This document shows, piece by piece, positions 17,922 to 29,878 of a stretch of DNA of 64,000 nucleotides; positions within the stretch are counted from its first letter, which is position 1; each line of letters starts with the position of its first letter. The notes under the pieces are model-generated. The model had not been told where the DNA came from. It saw only the letters and a list, made by a program, of their open reading frames with translations, and ran no database searches. Both the position numbers and the translations under genes were made by a program. Source of the DNA: JACCZX01 sp963729165 (GTDB lineage: Bacteria; Pseudomonadota; Gammaproteobacteria; Burkholderiales; Burkholderiaceae_F); the NCBI GenBank assembly GCA_963729165.1, contig CAVSMM010000014.1, positions 62,001 through 126,000 on the forward strand. The letters run 5' to 3'.

Positions 17922-18384
17922 ATGAAGCGTCGCCTGTCCGCTGCTTTTAGTCGCTTTATTGAGCTACCTTGGGCGGCTGCAGCTTCGCCGCGCTACGGAG
18001 GATTCCGCAGCCTTGAAGGCGCAGGTCACGGCAGCCGAGTTGGCATTCGCGAAGACGATGGCCGATCGGGACCATGCAGCATTCTCACGTTTCATTTCCG
18101 AAGAAGCGGTGTTCATCAACGAGGCAAGCCGGTGCGCGGGAAAGCAGCGATCGCTGCGGATTGGAAAAAGTTTTATGACTCGCCACGCGCGCCATTTTCG
18201 TGGAAGCCCGATCTGGTTGAGGTGTTGCCATCGGGCACGCTTGCTTATTCGACGGGTCCGGTGGCGAATCCGGAGGGCATGGTGGTCGCGAGGTTTCAGC
18301 TCCACCTGGCGCCTTGAAGCGCCTGGAATATGGCGGGTCGTTTTCGATAACGGCTCCGACGTCTGCAACTGTCCGAAGCCGTAG
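17922..18384 (+). CDS. Exported NTF2-like (DUF4440/SnoaL-type) protein, frameshifted
   Basis: Pieces in three frames join to one NTF2-fold protein of about 150 residues. It has a signal-like start (MKRRLSAA then LLVALLSYLG), then AALKAQVTAAELAFAKTMAD and RDHAAFSRFISEEAVFINE. Next come GKPVRGKAAIAADWKKFY, FSWKPDLVEVLPSGTLAYST, GPVANPEGMVVARF, and the end WRVVFDNGSDVCNCPKP. At least four indels are needed. The DUF4440 fold is used by many enzymes and binding proteins, so no function can be given. Confidence 0.65.
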
Positions 18385-18391
18385 GACGCGC

Positions 18392-19855
18392 CTAGGCGGT
18401 GCCGCCGATCGTCAGCCCTTCGATACGCAACGTCGGCTGCCCGACGCCGACCGGCACGCTCTGTCCGTCCTTGCCGCATGTACCGATTCCTGGATCGAGC
18501 CCCATGTCATTGCCGATCATCGTCACTTGCGTCAACGCATCAGGACCGTTACCAATCAGTGTGGCGCCCTTGATCGGCCGAGTGACCTTGCCATCTTCGA
18601 TCATGTACGCCTCGGCCATACTGAACACGAATTTGCCGTTCGTAATGTCGACTTGACCGCCGCCAAAGTTGGTGGCGTAAATGCCTCTGCTGACCGAACG
18701 CACGATTTCATCGGGATCCTTGTCGCCGGCGAGCATGTAAGTGTTGGTCATGCGCGGCATCGGCAGATGCGCAAAGGATTCACGCCGGCCGTTACCGGTC
18801 GGTCGCAACGTTCATCAACCGCGCATTCAGCGAATCCTGAATGTAGCCGCGCAGAATTCCGTCTTCGATCATGCACGGTGCGCTGTGTCGGATTGCCTTC
18901 ATCGTCGATGCTCAACGATCCGCGGCGGTTTGCAATCGTGCCGTCGTCGATGACGGTGACACCCTTCGACGCCACACGCTGCCCGACTTTGCCGGCGAAT
19001 GCGCTCGACCTTTGCGATTGAAATCGCCTTCGAGCCCATGCCCGACGGCCTCGTGCAACAGGATGCCGGGCCAGCCGGGGCCGAGAACGACCGGCATGAT
19101 CCTGCCGGAGCCGGGTCGGCGACAAGATTGATCAGTGCCTGATCGACTGCGCTGATTCGCGTATTCCGCAAGCCGCTCTTCGGTGAAATAAGACAGATCG
19201 TGCCGGCCGCCGCCGCCGATAATGCCCCTGCTCGCGCTTGCCATCCTGCTCGACAATCACATTGACCGACACGCGCACCAGTGGCCGCACGTCGGCTGCC
19301 AGCACGCCGTCGCTGCGAGCGACCAGGATCACGTCGTAGTCGGCGCCGACGCTCGCCATCACCTGCTTAACGCGCGGGTCGCGTGCGCGCGCGAGCTGCT
19401 CGACCTTCTCCAGCATGCGCACCTTGGCAGCTGCATCGAGCGACGCAACGGGATCGTCGTCGTCATAGCGCGCCGATTGCGAACGCACAGCAACCTTCGG
19501 CGCGACTCTCACTTTGCCCGCGCCATGGCGCGCGATCGAGCGCGCCGACATTGCGGCCTCGGTCAACGACTCGAGCGAGATGTCGTCCGAATACGCAAAC
19601 GCAGTCTTGTCGCCGACGATGGCGCGTACGCCGACGCCTTGCTCGATGTCGAAGCTGCCGCTCTTGACGATGCCTTCTTCGAGCGAAAACGACTCGCTGC
19701 GCGAATACTGAAAGTACAGATCGGCGTAGTCGGTGCGGTGCTCGAAAATGGTCGCCAGGACGCGCTGCAGCTGCGCCTCGTCCAAGCCGAACGGGTCGAG
19801 CAGCAGCTGCTTTGGCGGTGGCAAGGCGGGCGAGGGCGGGGTCGGAGAGTTTCAT
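18392..19855 (-). CDS. tldD: Metalloprotease TldD (frameshifted in this sequence)
   Basis: TldD pairs with TldE/PmbA as a peptidase maturing microcins and degrading unfolded peptides. It starts MKLSDPALARLATAK at 19855. In order come RTDYADLYFQYSRSESFSLE, GVGVRAIVGDKTAFAYSDDI, the metal site LLHEAVGHGLEGDF (HExxxH), GTIANRRGSLSIDDEGNPTQ, GYIQDSLNARLMNVATDR, MPRMTNTYMLAGDKDPDEI and GQPTLRIEGLTIGGTA. Combined length, about 487 codons, matches the family. At least five single-base shifts interrupt it, yet all motifs survive, so errors are likelier than decay. It follows yhdP and the nitrilase on the same strand, a common betaproteobacterial order. TldE is not in the window. Confidence 0.85.
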
Positions 19856-19893
19856 TGAACGTTGCGATGCGAGAATCGGCAATTGTACGGGCG

Positions 19894-20722
19894 TCAGGTC
19901 AGCACCCGATGTTCCAGGGCGGGCAAAGAAGCACGTGAATCGGCGATCAATTGTGGGTCAATATCGCCGAACACAACCCCTTCGCCGTCAGCCCGCTCGG
20001 CAACAACCGTGCCCCACGGGTCGATCAGCATCGTATGGCCGTACGTCGAGCGGCCATTTTGGTGCCGGCCGCCCTGCGCGGGTGCAAGCACGTACGCCAG
20101 GTTTTCGATCGCGCGGGCGCGCAGCAGCACCTCCCAGTGCGCGCGCCCGGTGGTTGCGGTAAAGGCCGAGGGAACAAGGATCAGATCCGGCCGCGGCATC
20201 GCGCGGTACAGCTCAGGGAAAGCGAAGGTCGTAGCAGATCGAAAGGCCGACCCGCAGCCGAACGCCGTCTTCGGTGGCCAGCTTGAAACTCGCGACTTCA
20301 GCGCCCGGTGCGATCGTCACGCGCTTCGTCGTAGTTCTTCCTTGCCCTTGTTGAAGCGGAACAGATGAATCTTGTCGTAGCGGGCGACGCGCTCGCCCGC
20401 CGGGCCGTAGACAAGCAAGCTGTTCAGAACACGATCATTTTCCGGCGCAACCAGCGGCAACGTACCTCCGACCAAACACACACGGTGCTGACGCGCCTGG
20501 TTGGCGAGAAAGTCCTGAATCGGTCCGTGGCCGTCGGCTTCGCGCAGTGCGACCTTGTCCGTATCGCGCTGGCCCATCAGGCAAAAATATTCGGGCAAGC
20601 GCGACCACTTGTGCGCCGCCGCCGGCCGCTTGCGCGATCAGTGCCGCAGCAGCGCGCAGGTTTTGGTCGACATCGGTCGTCGAAACCATTTGCACACCGG
20701 CAACGCGTACCGTGGATTTCAT
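19894..20722 (-). CDS. Carbon-nitrogen hydrolase, Nit1/Nit2-like amidase (frameshifted)
   Basis: Nitrilase-superfamily amidase, probably acting on deaminated glutathione or omega-amides. It starts MKSTVRVAGVQMVSTTDVDQ. The catalytic triad is visible: Glu in LPEYFCLMG (after a shift near 20590), Lys in ARYDKIHLFRF, and Cys in LSICYDLRFP (a further shift near 20218 restores ELYRAMPRPDLILVPSAFTA). The end is GEGVVFGDIDPQLIADSR. About 275 residues in total. Its ATG overlaps the yhdP stop (ATGA), showing translational coupling. At least three indels occur, at short homopolymers. Confidence 0.82.
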
Positions 20723-23700
20723 TTGATCGACTCCGCATCTGCGGCGTCTGACTGCTGCCGCGGCGCGTGATGGTTGGATCGGTCCAGGTGCCTGCGATGT
20801 CGTAATCGAGCGCAAACGCTTTGGAGAGCGGATTGCGCAGCACGTATTGCGCGAGGAACGCGCCCAGGCCGAGTATCGGGTTGGCAACACCGAGCGCGAG
20901 AGCCGCCGTACTTGCATCGATTTCAGGCAGCACGACCAGATGCAATTGTTGTGTTTCGTTGCGCAGGTTGATCGTGCCTGACATCAACGCTGTCGCGGTC
21001 GCGCCGGTCATTCGGAAGTTGCTGGTCGACATGATGCCCTGCGCGACCGTAGCGTCCGCACGTATCGAGCTATAGGCAAAGCCCTCCGAAAACGGGCGTC
21101 CGCCGTCGAACAACAGCGTGCGTGACAACGATTGCAGCGACAGCAGGCTCAGCAAGCGGGCTGCATTACCGGTGTCGACTTTCAAGAACCGGCCGTCGTC
21201 GACGCTCAATGCGAGCTTGCCGGACAAAGTCGCGTAGTCGAGGTCCAACGGTGAGCCGAGCCACTCGATATCGCCTTCAAGTGCGCCCTGACCGCCGGCC
21301 ATCGCGCCCGTGAATCCCAGTCGATCAAGGGTCGCACCTGCATCGCGGGCATCGAACTTGAAGTTCATCTTGGTGCGCCGCGCTTTGCCGCTCGCTGCCG
21401 GCGCCCATTCGCCGTTGACCGAAAACTTCATGTCGCGATTCGTGATGTCGAAGCGCCGCACGCTCCAGGTCGGGTGCGCTCGCCGCTCCGACGTTCTGCG
21501 CAACCAATTCGAGTCGGCCGAGCTTCAGATCGGACAACTCGAATTGCTCGGCAGTGATATCGAGTGCGGGCAATTCTGATTGCGGTGAGTTGAGCGCCTC
21601 GACAACTTCGCTCTTGTCGCGCGGCAGGAATTGACAAGCGCGACAGGCGCGCCGTGATCTGTTCGGGCTTCCACGCCACATAGCCGGAAACGCCGTCGGA
21701 CACGATGTTGGCGTTAAAGCCGCCATCCGCCGTGCGCGATGCACCGAGCGTCACGTTGCGGAACGTACGGCCCATCAGCACAAGCTCGGGTGTTCGAACC
21801 GCGAACAGATCGATCTGCACGTTGCCGACGCAGCAGCCGTCGGAGTTCCCGTCGGCTTGGGCGTCACTTCACCGCACTCCGAGAAAAGCAGACCACGCTT
21901 CTAGATCAAGGCGCGGGACAGTAGCCAACACCAGCAACCCGCTTTCCGGCAGGTTTGCGGGCTCGTTCAGCGCGATCACGCCGCGCGTGATGCGCAGCTC
22001 ACCTCGTTCGCGGCGGCGTTCGATGCGCACTGCCAGCACGCGACCCGGCGGCGACGCGCAATTCGTCGCTGTCGCGCGATCGGAACGCGCTCGATCCGCA
22101 GCGGCATTGCTTCTTGAGCCGTCTTGCGCAGCGGTGCAACGCCGTCGATCGCAATGCCGATCAGATCGCTTTCGATTCTGAATTCTGGCGAAGGCTTCAA
22201 CGTCAGCGTCGCAACGTAGCGCGCTTGCCCTTGCGAACGATCGAGCATGTGCTGTACTGGCGTCAGACTGACCGCGCGTCGCACTGCGGCTACGGTTGCG
22301 ATGCCGGTAGCCGTGAACATCGGTTCGCCGTCGGCGCGCATACTGGCTTCGATCCTGCTCGGGCCGCCGAGAACCGACGCATTCAAGTTCGTGTTTCGCA
22401 CACCAGCCTCGGTGAACTGCAGAGTCCCGTTAACGCGCGAAAACGCCGGGGCCTCCGCGAGCTGCACATCGTTATTGGCGAAGTTCAGCGTGCCGGCCAC
22501 CTTGACTGTCGGACGCATGCGTGAGCGGAATCGCGAGCCGCAGTTCCAGTTTGGCGTTGCCGGTCGTTTCTGCGCTGGCCGTGAGCCCGCCAATCCAGCG
22601 CAACACCGGGCTGGCGTTGACGTAGCGCACCATCTCGGCCAGCGGGCCATCGGCAACACCACGCACTTCCAGCGTCGCGTCGTGCCCAAGCTCAGGAATG
22701 CGTGCGACGACATTGCTGAGCTTGGCGCCATAGGCGGCAGCACGCTGGGCGGTCGACTGTCATCGACCCGCGTTCCAGTAGAAGATCGGCGTCGATATCC
22801 GTCAGCAGCGGCCAGACGCGCGACGCTTCAGCGGAACGCTCGCCTTGGACCGCGCCGGGATGCACGTCGAGCGATGCGTCGGTGACGCGTGCGGCAATCC
22901 GAAACTCCGCATCGTTCGCGCCTTCGAACGGAAACCGCGCGAGATCGCCTTTGATCCGAACCGTGCCGTCGGTAACCCGCCCCGTCACCAGCGCGTGCTG
23001 CAGCCAGTGAAGCGTGGTGGTTCCGGCCGCCACAGGTACGTAGCGGTACGCTGCAGGTGCGTGCAGGCGCGCAATGCGGGAGGTGAGATCGAGCCAGCCG
23101 GGGCCGCCTTTGTCGCCGCTCGCTGCACGATAAGTGCCGGTTGCTTCGAGTTCAATGTCTGCGTTGGACGCAGAAGCGGAGTCGATGCGCACCTCCAGCA
23201 TCGGCTCCGACTTCCAGCGCGCCGACGTCGTCAGCTTGGCGAGTTTGACGCGCGGCTCGGCCAGCACGCCCGGCAAAATCAGAGTTGCGTCCTTCGACGC
23301 CAGCTGCATCGAACCCGCACCGTCGGCAATGTCGATGGTTCCGCTCAAATTCTCGAATCCGGGCAGGCCGATCGCATTGTGATTCTCTTGCAGCGGTGCG
23401 GGCTGCGCGGCGCTTGCGAGCCCTTCAAACCGCGCTTTCAATGACAGCGTCCTGAGCTCGGGCGCGGAGCCGGGCCAGCTTGCGTTGACATCACTTAACG
23501 TGCCCGCCACCGCGTGCTTGCTTAGGGTCTCGCGCAGCTCGCGAGCAAGCGGGACGTGCATTGCAACCCATGCAAGCGTGTGAATATCGACACGGTGCGC
23601 CTGTATCTGCGTACGCGCCGGGCTCGCACCTTTTGCGCGCGTCGTGCGCACTTTGAAGTCGAACGGCGCGATGGTCTGCTTCGAAGTCGTGACCAGCGCC

Positions 23701-24737
23701 AGTCGATTGGCCTCGAACTCCTGGCCGCCGGTGCCATCGTCGGTGCCCCACATGCGTTGCGTAACGCGGCCTTGCAGCGACTCAAGCATCAGCGGCTCGA
23801 GATCGTCGGCCAGCGTGACGTTAACCTTCGTCAAGGCGAAATCGGCGACGACGCGGGTGATGCGCGCATGATCGAACGTCACCCAGCTGCGTACCGCGCC
23901 CTGCGCGTTCGCGATCTTGGCCGGCGCCTCGAACGTGCGCGCGAGCGCTGCGAGGTCGACGTAGTCGACGGCGCCAAAGGCTTCGCCCGTCCAGCGAGTG
24001 AAATCGGACGGCCGTGCAAATGGTGCATGACGAAAGCGCGCGCGCAGATCGATCGGCCCTGCAACGGTGGAGGTTGGCTGCGCCTGCAACCCGAAGATGT
24101 GCGAGCCGAACACGTTTTCGAGCTGCAGGTTGACGTGAGCAAGCTCGAAGTCGCTCGTGCGCGCCGGGTCGCGGCGATCGCTGTATCGAATGCGAGCATC
24201 GCGGATCACCACTCCGCCTTGCGCAAGAATCCAGTCGGAAGCGCCGGAGTCCTCGCCTTTTTGATTCGGATCAAACACGAATCCACCGACCGAAAATCGG
24301 TCGCCCGGCAGGCGCACGATGTCGAGGTCAAGCGCCTCTACGCGCAACTCGGCGAAGCGAGGCTCTAACGCCACTGCACTGAACCACGAAACCGTGCCTT
24401 CGACCAGAGGCAGCAACAAATCCGGCCGATCGCTACCGCTTGCAACACGAACGTCACGCAGCGCGAGCTGCGGATTCAAACCCTCCCATGAAGCATCGAT
24501 GCGGCCGATGGTGACCGGCGCTTTTACCGCGCGCGAAGCGATCTGTTCAATACGTGGCCTCATCTGATCGATACGAGGCATCGCGACGTAACGCACAACG
24601 AGCAACAACGCGCCGGCGATAAAGAACAGTGCGACGAAGGCCCACGCAAGCGACAGCCAGGCTAAACGCAGTCCACGGCGCGCGCGCAATGCGTTCGGGC
24701 TGTCGGCGCGTCTCGTGGGGTTTAGCTGCTTTGTCAT
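20719..24737 (-). CDS. yhdP: YhdP-family AsmA-like envelope protein (frameshifted)
   Basis: Very large protein, about 1,340 codons, with one N-terminal membrane helix (LAWAFVALFFIAGALLLVVR) and a long periplasmic beta-rich body. YhdP/AsmA-like proteins are thought to bridge inner and outer membrane for phospholipid transport. Family features are VKAPVTIGRIDASWEGLNPQ and LALRDVRV, the DUF3971-type centre, and the C-terminal NPILGLGAFLAQYVLRNPLS and IAGTWTDPTI. The stop (TGA at 20721-20719) lies in the frame ending SDAADAESIK and overlaps the nitrilase ATG. At least four shifts lie between 20.7 and 22.8 kb; the first 680 residues are intact. ATG 24737 is preferred to GTG 24746. Divergent from glnE. 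Confidence 0.85.
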
Positions 24738-24842
24738 GGCGAGCACGCTAGGGTGCGCCGCTACGTAAAATGAACGATCGATAGAAGCGGGAAGCCGCGG
24801 TCACCATATCACAGCGGGCTGACGATACGACCGCATTAGCCA

Positions 24843-27734
24843 GTGAAAGATTCCCTCAAGATCAGCCCCAAATTCGTCGGTCCTCTCGACTGGCGAGGAC
24901 CACGCGCCGCGGTAGCGGACTTGCCGGCGTTGTCGCACTACGTGCGGCGCGCACTGCAGGCGGAATCTCCTGCAATCACGCAGGAAAACGCGCCTGCCGT
25001 GCAGACGCTAGAGCAATGGGCCGAGAATGCCTGGACCGCAGCACGCCTTAGCGACTCGTTGCAATCGTTGCTGCAAACGGCGAGCGGAGATCATGCGCAG
25101 CGTCTTGCGGTGGCGCTGCGCCGGCTTCGGAGGAGGGTGTTGCTGACGTTGATCGCACGCGATGCGACGGGGCGCGCCGAGCTGGCGGAGGTCGTCGCAA
25201 CAATGACCTGGCTTGCCGAATTGACGGTGCAATCGGCCGTCAAGGCGATGGCGGGCGAGTTGGCAAGTCAGCACGGAGTTCCAATCGGTGCTGATGGAGT
25301 GCCACAGGACTTGCTGGTCGTCGGCATGGGCAAACTGGGCGGCCGCGAGTTAAATGTTTCGTCTGATATCGACCTGATCTTCGTTTATGACGAAGACGGC
25401 GAAACAAACGGCGCGAACGTTCGCCGCCGCATCAGTAACCACGAATTCTTTGCGCAGCTCGGGCGGCGAGTCATCGCGCTTATCAACGATGTGACCGCGG
25501 ATGGCTTCGTCTTCCGGGTCGATATGCGATTGCGTCCTAATGGCGCCGCAGGGCCGCTCGCGGTTTCCAACGCGATGCTCGAGGAGTACCTGATGGCGCA
25601 GGGTCGCGAGTGGGAGCGCTTCGCGTGGCTCAAGGGTCGGATCGTGTCGTCGCCGGTGTTCGCCTCAGCGTCGCAGTTTGAGGCGCAGTCGGCCGCCCTC
25701 GACGCGATCGTGCGGCCCTTCGTATTTCGCAAGTACCTCGATTTTGGTGCGATCGCCGCTCTGCGCGATCTGCATAAGTTGATTCGAACCGAGGCGGTGC
25801 GCCGCTCGGCGGGGCGACCAGGGCGTGAGGACCACCATGGCGACGATGTCAAGATCGGGCGCGGAGGGATTCGCGAGCTCGAATTCATTGCGCAAACGTT
25901 TCAGATCGTGCGCGGCGGCCGCGAGCCGAAGCTCCGATCCAAGTCGACGTTGGAGACGCTGACCGCACTTGAGGACCTGGGTGTTCTGCCAGCAGTGACG
26001 TGCGAGCGTCTGGCAGCGAGCTACGTTTTCCTGCGCAACCTCGAACATGCGCTGCAGTATGTCGACGACGCGCAAACACATCGGGTGCCGCCCGACGACG
26101 AAGCGCGCGAGCGCATCGCACGTCTGCTTGGAGCCGCCAACGCGACGGCAATGATTGCCGAGTATCGAGCGGTGCAGATGCTTGTAGCGGAAGTGTTCGA
26201 TGGTGTCTTCGCAGAACCCGCGGTCGTTGAGGACGAGATTTCACTGACTTCTGCCGGCGTTGGAGGCGCATCCAATGATGCCGCCCTGATAGAGGACCTG
26301 CGATGCACGCGGGTTTGCGGATCCTGTCGCCACGGCGCAGCGCCTGCGCGCGAGTGCTTGACTCGCGCCGCATGCAGTCAACCTCGGGCTCCGCACGCGC
26401 CGGCGTTGAACGCCTACTGCGACGCGCACTTCAAGCGGCGGTCGAACGCTCGACAGAGCGCGGGGCTGCGCACGATATCGGGCCCGATGAGCACTTTGCA
26501 CGCTTCGCGCTGCTGGCCGATGTGATCGCGGGACGCAATACGTACGTCGCGCTGCTGAATCAGTTTCCGCAGGCATTCGACAAGGTGATGCGAATGGTTT
26601 CGGCGAGCCGCTGGGCGACCGATTACCTCGTGCGGCACCCGATCCTGCTCGACGAGCTGCTGGATCAGCGTTTACTCGAGCACGAACCCGACTGGCCGTT
26701 GTGGTCCGATGCTGTGCGGCAGCAGTTGGCGGAAGCCGATAAGGATCCGGAGCGGCAGATGAATCTGCTGCGCGATGCGCATCATGCGCAGATTTTCAGG
26801 CTGCTCGTTGCAGACCTCGACGGACGGCTGTCGGTCGAGCGGCTGGCCGATCACCTGTCTGCGCTTGCTGACTCGACGCTTGCTCTGGCGATCGAGTACG
26901 CGTGGCGTTCGTTGGCGCGGCGACACCGCGATCTGCCTTGCTTCGCAGCCATCGGCTACGGAAAGCTCGGTGGCAAGGAACTGGGCTACGAGTCTGATCT
27001 CGATCTGATTTTTCTGTACGACGACGAAGATCCTGCGGCCGCCGAGGCGTACTCGCTGTTGGCGCGCCGTTTGATGACATGGCTGACCGCGCAGACGTCG
27101 TCGGGAAAGCTGTTTGAAATCGATCTGCGGCTGCGGCCCGACGGTAACGCGGGTTTGATCGTGTCATCTTTTGCGGCATTTTCACGCTATCAACGCAACG
27201 AAGACGGTCATGGCGCGTGGCCGTGGGAGCATCAGGCGTTAACGCGCGCGCGCTACTCGGCGGGCGATCCCGAAATCGGCGAGCGTTTCGAAGCGGAGCG
27301 GCGTCTCATTCTGATGCAGCATCGCGACACGCAAAAACTGCTGCACCGATGTACTCGACATGCGCGCGCGAATGCACGAAGGCCATCCGAATCCCACGGG
27401 GTTGTTTGACGTCAAGCACGACCGCGGCGGCATGGTCGACGTCGAGTTCATCGTGCAGTTTCTGGTGCTCGCGCATGCGCACAAGCATCGTGAGTTGGTG
27501 CGCAATGCCGGCAATATCGCGCTGCTTCAAATTGCAGGAGATCTGAAGCTGATCGATGTGGCGCTGGCACGCGAAGTTGCCGACGCCTATCGAACTTTCC
27601 GCAGCGTTCAACATCGGCTGCGACTGAACGGTGCGCAACGTGCGCGTGTCGCGAGCGTTGAAGTCGAGCGCGAAGCTGCCGTCGTCAAGCGACTTTGGAA
27701 TTCGGTCTTTACGCGGGCACCGGCAGAAGCCTAA
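24843..27734 (+). CDS. glnE: Bifunctional glutamine synthetase adenylyltransferase/adenylyl-removing enzyme (frameshifted)
   Basis: Controls glutamine synthetase by adenylylating and de-adenylylating it in response to PII. Both nucleotidyltransferase domains are present: LLVVGMGKLGGRELNVSSDI then DLIFVYDEDGE, and IGYGKLGGKELGYESDLDLI then FLYDDED, each with the G-G/S…DxD active site. GRGGIRELEFIAQTFQIVRG and HDRGGMVDVEFIVQFLVLAH mark the two GlnD_UR domains. Shifts occur near 26303, 26358 and 27345; the middle piece reads ARGFADPVATAQRLRASA. Total of 964 codons fits the family. GTG start at 24843. Its end overlaps the convergent azlD gene by 26 bases. Confidence 0.92.
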
Positions 27735-28041
27735 TCAGCGTAAAAATCAGCATTCCGGCCGCCATTGCGGCGATCATGCTGCGCGTTGTCAGCGTAATGA
27801 CTGCCGCAGCCAGGCCTGCGACGAGCTTCGGATTCGTGATCGACAAGTTGAATGCACCCTGTGACAGAAAGAGCTCCGGAGTAACGAGTGCGACCAGCGC
27901 GCACACCGGCGCGTAACGCAACCCGTGCTGCACTCTCTCCGGCAACGGAAAGTAATCGCCGAGCATCAGGAAGCTCGAGCGCATCAGGATCGTAATCAGC
28001 GTGAGTCCGACGATCACGAGCCAGATTTCTACGTTGCTCAA
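27709..28041 (-). CDS. azlD: AzlD-family branched-chain amino acid export subunit
   Basis: Small membrane protein of 110 residues with about four hydrophobic helices (VEIWLVIVGLTLITILMRSS, LRYAPVCALVALVTPEL, KLVAGLAAAVITLTTRSMIA, GMLIFTLIRLL). It is the obligate partner of AzlC in a branched-chain amino acid or azaleucine exporter. The start is TTG 28041, with GGGAGG 6 bases upstream, and the azlC stop overlaps it (TTGA). The stop lies inside the convergent glnE end. Confidence 0.88.
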   Translation of the reverse strand: MSNVEIWLVIVGLTLITILMRSSFLMLGDYFPLPERVQHGLRYAPVCALVALVTPELFLSQGAFNLSITNPKLVAGLAAAVITLTTRSMIAAMAAGMLIFTLIRLLPVPA

Positions 28042-28799
28042 GTTGTTCCTCCCGCTTTGTCGCCGTGCCGCTCGAGCATGATCTCGGTGGCCATCGCGGC
28101 TGCGATGCCTGCCACGACCGCGACCAGCAGCCCGAGCTTCAAAGGCAGCCCTGCTGCGGCGACCGCGATAACCCCCGCGGTGACAGCGCCGAGCAGCGCC
28201 GGCTTGCCGGCAATCAACGGCAGCGTCATCGCAATGAGCGCCAGTATCGCCGTGAATTCGAGTCCCCATTGAGCCGGCACCTCGGCAGCGAGCACGATTC
28301 CGATGATCGACATCGTCTGCCACACCAACCAACTACCCGCGCTCATGCCGAGAAAAAACCACACCTGTTCAGTCGTGCCACGCTGGTCCCGCGGGGCGTC
28401 GGCAAACCGCGAAAGAAACATCGCAAAGCTCATATCGACCATGAAGTAGCTGAGCAGCCACCGACGCGCGATAGAAAAGCGACGAAAAAACGGATGCAGC
28501 CCGGCCGAGAAAATGATGAAGCGGAGATTGACGACCACCGCCGTCAGCATTACGACCCAGAGCGGAGCGTCAGCGGCGATCAGTGGCAGCGATGCGAGCT
28601 GCACGGTACCCGAGAACACCAGCAACGTCATCGCAATCGCCTGAGCGGTGGTGAGGCCAACCTTGACCATCGCGACGCCGGTCACCAGACCCCAGATTCC
28701 GGTACCGATCAATAGTGGCGCAACGGTGCGGATGCCGCGCGCAAACCCTTCTCGCCGTACTCGCGCGAGCTCCGGACGCGAGCCGAACAATGCTTTCAT
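28038..28799 (-). CDS. azlC: AzlC-family branched-chain amino acid exporter
   Basis: Inner-membrane protein of 253 residues with the AzlC pattern GIRTVAPLLIGTGIWGLVTG, LVFSGTVQLASLPLI, VNLRFIIFSAGLHPFFRR and LLSYFMVDMSFAMF. It works with AzlD, which overlaps it by four bases. The pair exports branched-chain amino acids in related systems. It is divergent from ilvE, a branched-chain aminotransferase, with a 98-base gap that includes TATAAT on the minus strand at 28813-28808, very near the start codon. Confidence 0.92.
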   Translation of the reverse strand: MKALFGSRPELARVRREGFARGIRTVAPLLIGTGIWGLVTGVAMVKVGLTTAQAIAMTLLVFSGTVQLASLPLIAADAPLWVVMLTAVVVNLRFIIFSAGLHPFFRRFSIARRWLLSYFMVDMSFAMFLSRFADAPRDQRGTTEQVWFFLGMSAGSWLVWQTMSIIGIVLAAEVPAQWGLEFTAILALIAMTLPLIAGKPALLGAVTAGVIAVAAAGLPLKLGLLVAVVAGIAAAMATEIMLERHGDKAGGTT

Positions 28800-28897
28800 T
28801 CTTGCGAATTATAAGAAGCAACGGTTCGTTAGAATGCCCGGCTGCACAGCACAGCTGCAGGAAGCAGACAGCTGCGGGAAATTCTGGGAGATAGGCA

Positions 28898-29878
28898 ATG
28901 TCGATGTCCGACCGCGATGGGTTGATCTGGTACGACGGCAAGCTGGTGGAGTGGCGTGACGCGACGACGCATGTCTTGACGCACTCGTTGCACTACGGGC
29001 TGGCGGTGTTCGAGGGCGTGCGCGCGTACAACACGCCGGCAGGCCCAGCGATTTTCCGTCTGAAGGAACATACCGAGCGGATGTTCAACTCGGCCAAGAT
29101 CTTCATGATGCAGATTCCTTTTACGCCCGAGCAGCTTTTCGAGGCGCAACGCGAGGTCGTGCGCGCCAACAAGCTCGAATCCTGTTACCTGCGGCCGCTG
29201 GTTTTTTACGGCTCTGAGAAATTGGGCGTCAGCCCAAAGGGAAACAAGGTGCACGTGTCGATCGCCGCGTGGCCGTGGGGCGCTTATCTCGGTGAAGAAG
29301 GGCTGGAGAAGGGCATCCGTGTCAAGACATCGTCATTCCAACGGCACCACATCAACGTGTCGATGGTCCGTAGCAAGACTGCGGGTCACTACGTCAACTC
29401 GATTCTTGCCAACATGGAAGCACTCAACGATGGCTACGATGAAGCGCTGCTGCTCGACACGCAGGGGTTCGTTGCCGAAGGCGCGGGCGAAAACCTGTTC
29501 ATCGTCAAGGACGGTCAGGTGTTCGAGCCCGAGATGGTGTCGGGTCTGACCGGAATCACGCGTGCGACTGTGCTAGATCTGGCGCGCGATCTCGGCTATC
29601 CGGTCACGCAAAGGCCGATGACGCGCGATGATGTGTATCTGGCCGACGAAGCGTTTTTCACCGGAACCGCTGCCGAGATCACGCCGATTCGCGAGCTCGA
29701 CGGTCGCACATTGGGCGCCGGCAAACGCGGGCCGATTACCGAAAAAATCCAGACGCTGTTCTTCGACGTGGTCAACGGCCGCGCCCCGAAATATAAGCAC
29801 TGGCTCACCCCCGTTAACGAAGGCAGTGCCAATGAGCGCGACCCAAGAAGATCCAGTCGTCCAGTTACAGTCCAGTGA
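28898..29878 (+). CDS. ilvE: Branched-chain amino acid aminotransferase
   Basis: PLP-dependent class IV aminotransferase interconverting Leu, Ile and Val with their keto acids. Signatures are HSLHYGLAVFEGVRAYNT, CYLRPLVFYGSEKLGV and VRSKTAGHYVNSILANMEAL (PLP lysine in SKTAG), FVAEGAGENLFIVKDG and FFTGTAAEITPIRELDGR. Of 326 residues, the last 18 or so (after KYKHWLTPV) exceed the usual length and overlap the next gene. A one-base change in the CCCCC at 29808-29812 would end it near WLTPR. The start at 28898 has GGGAGA nearby; MSD at 28904 is an alternative. Confidence 0.95.
   Translation: MSMSDRDGLIWYDGKLVEWRDATTHVLTHSLHYGLAVFEGVRAYNTPAGPAIFRLKEHTERMFNSAKIFMMQIPFTPEQLFEAQREVVRANKLESCYLRPLVFYGSEKLGVSPKGNKVHVSIAAWPWGAYLGEEGLEKGIRVKTSSFQRHHINVSMVRSKTAGHYVNSILANMEALNDGYDEALLLDTQGFVAEGAGENLFIVKDGQVFEPEMVSGLTGITRATVLDLARDLGYPVTQRPMTRDDVYLADEAFFTGTAAEITPIRELDGRTLGAGKRGPITEKIQTLFFDVVNGRAPKYKHWLTPVNEGSANERDPRRSSRPVTVQ

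Noticed and set aside
22845..24368. Long plus-strand frames antisense to yhdP
   Set aside because: Composition is typical of a reverse-strand shadow, and yhdP in the same region has clear family motifs.
26303..27409. A separate adenylyltransferase gene beginning at 26303
   Set aside because: It continues GlnE exactly where the first frame ends, so it is the second half of one frameshifted glnE and not a new gene.
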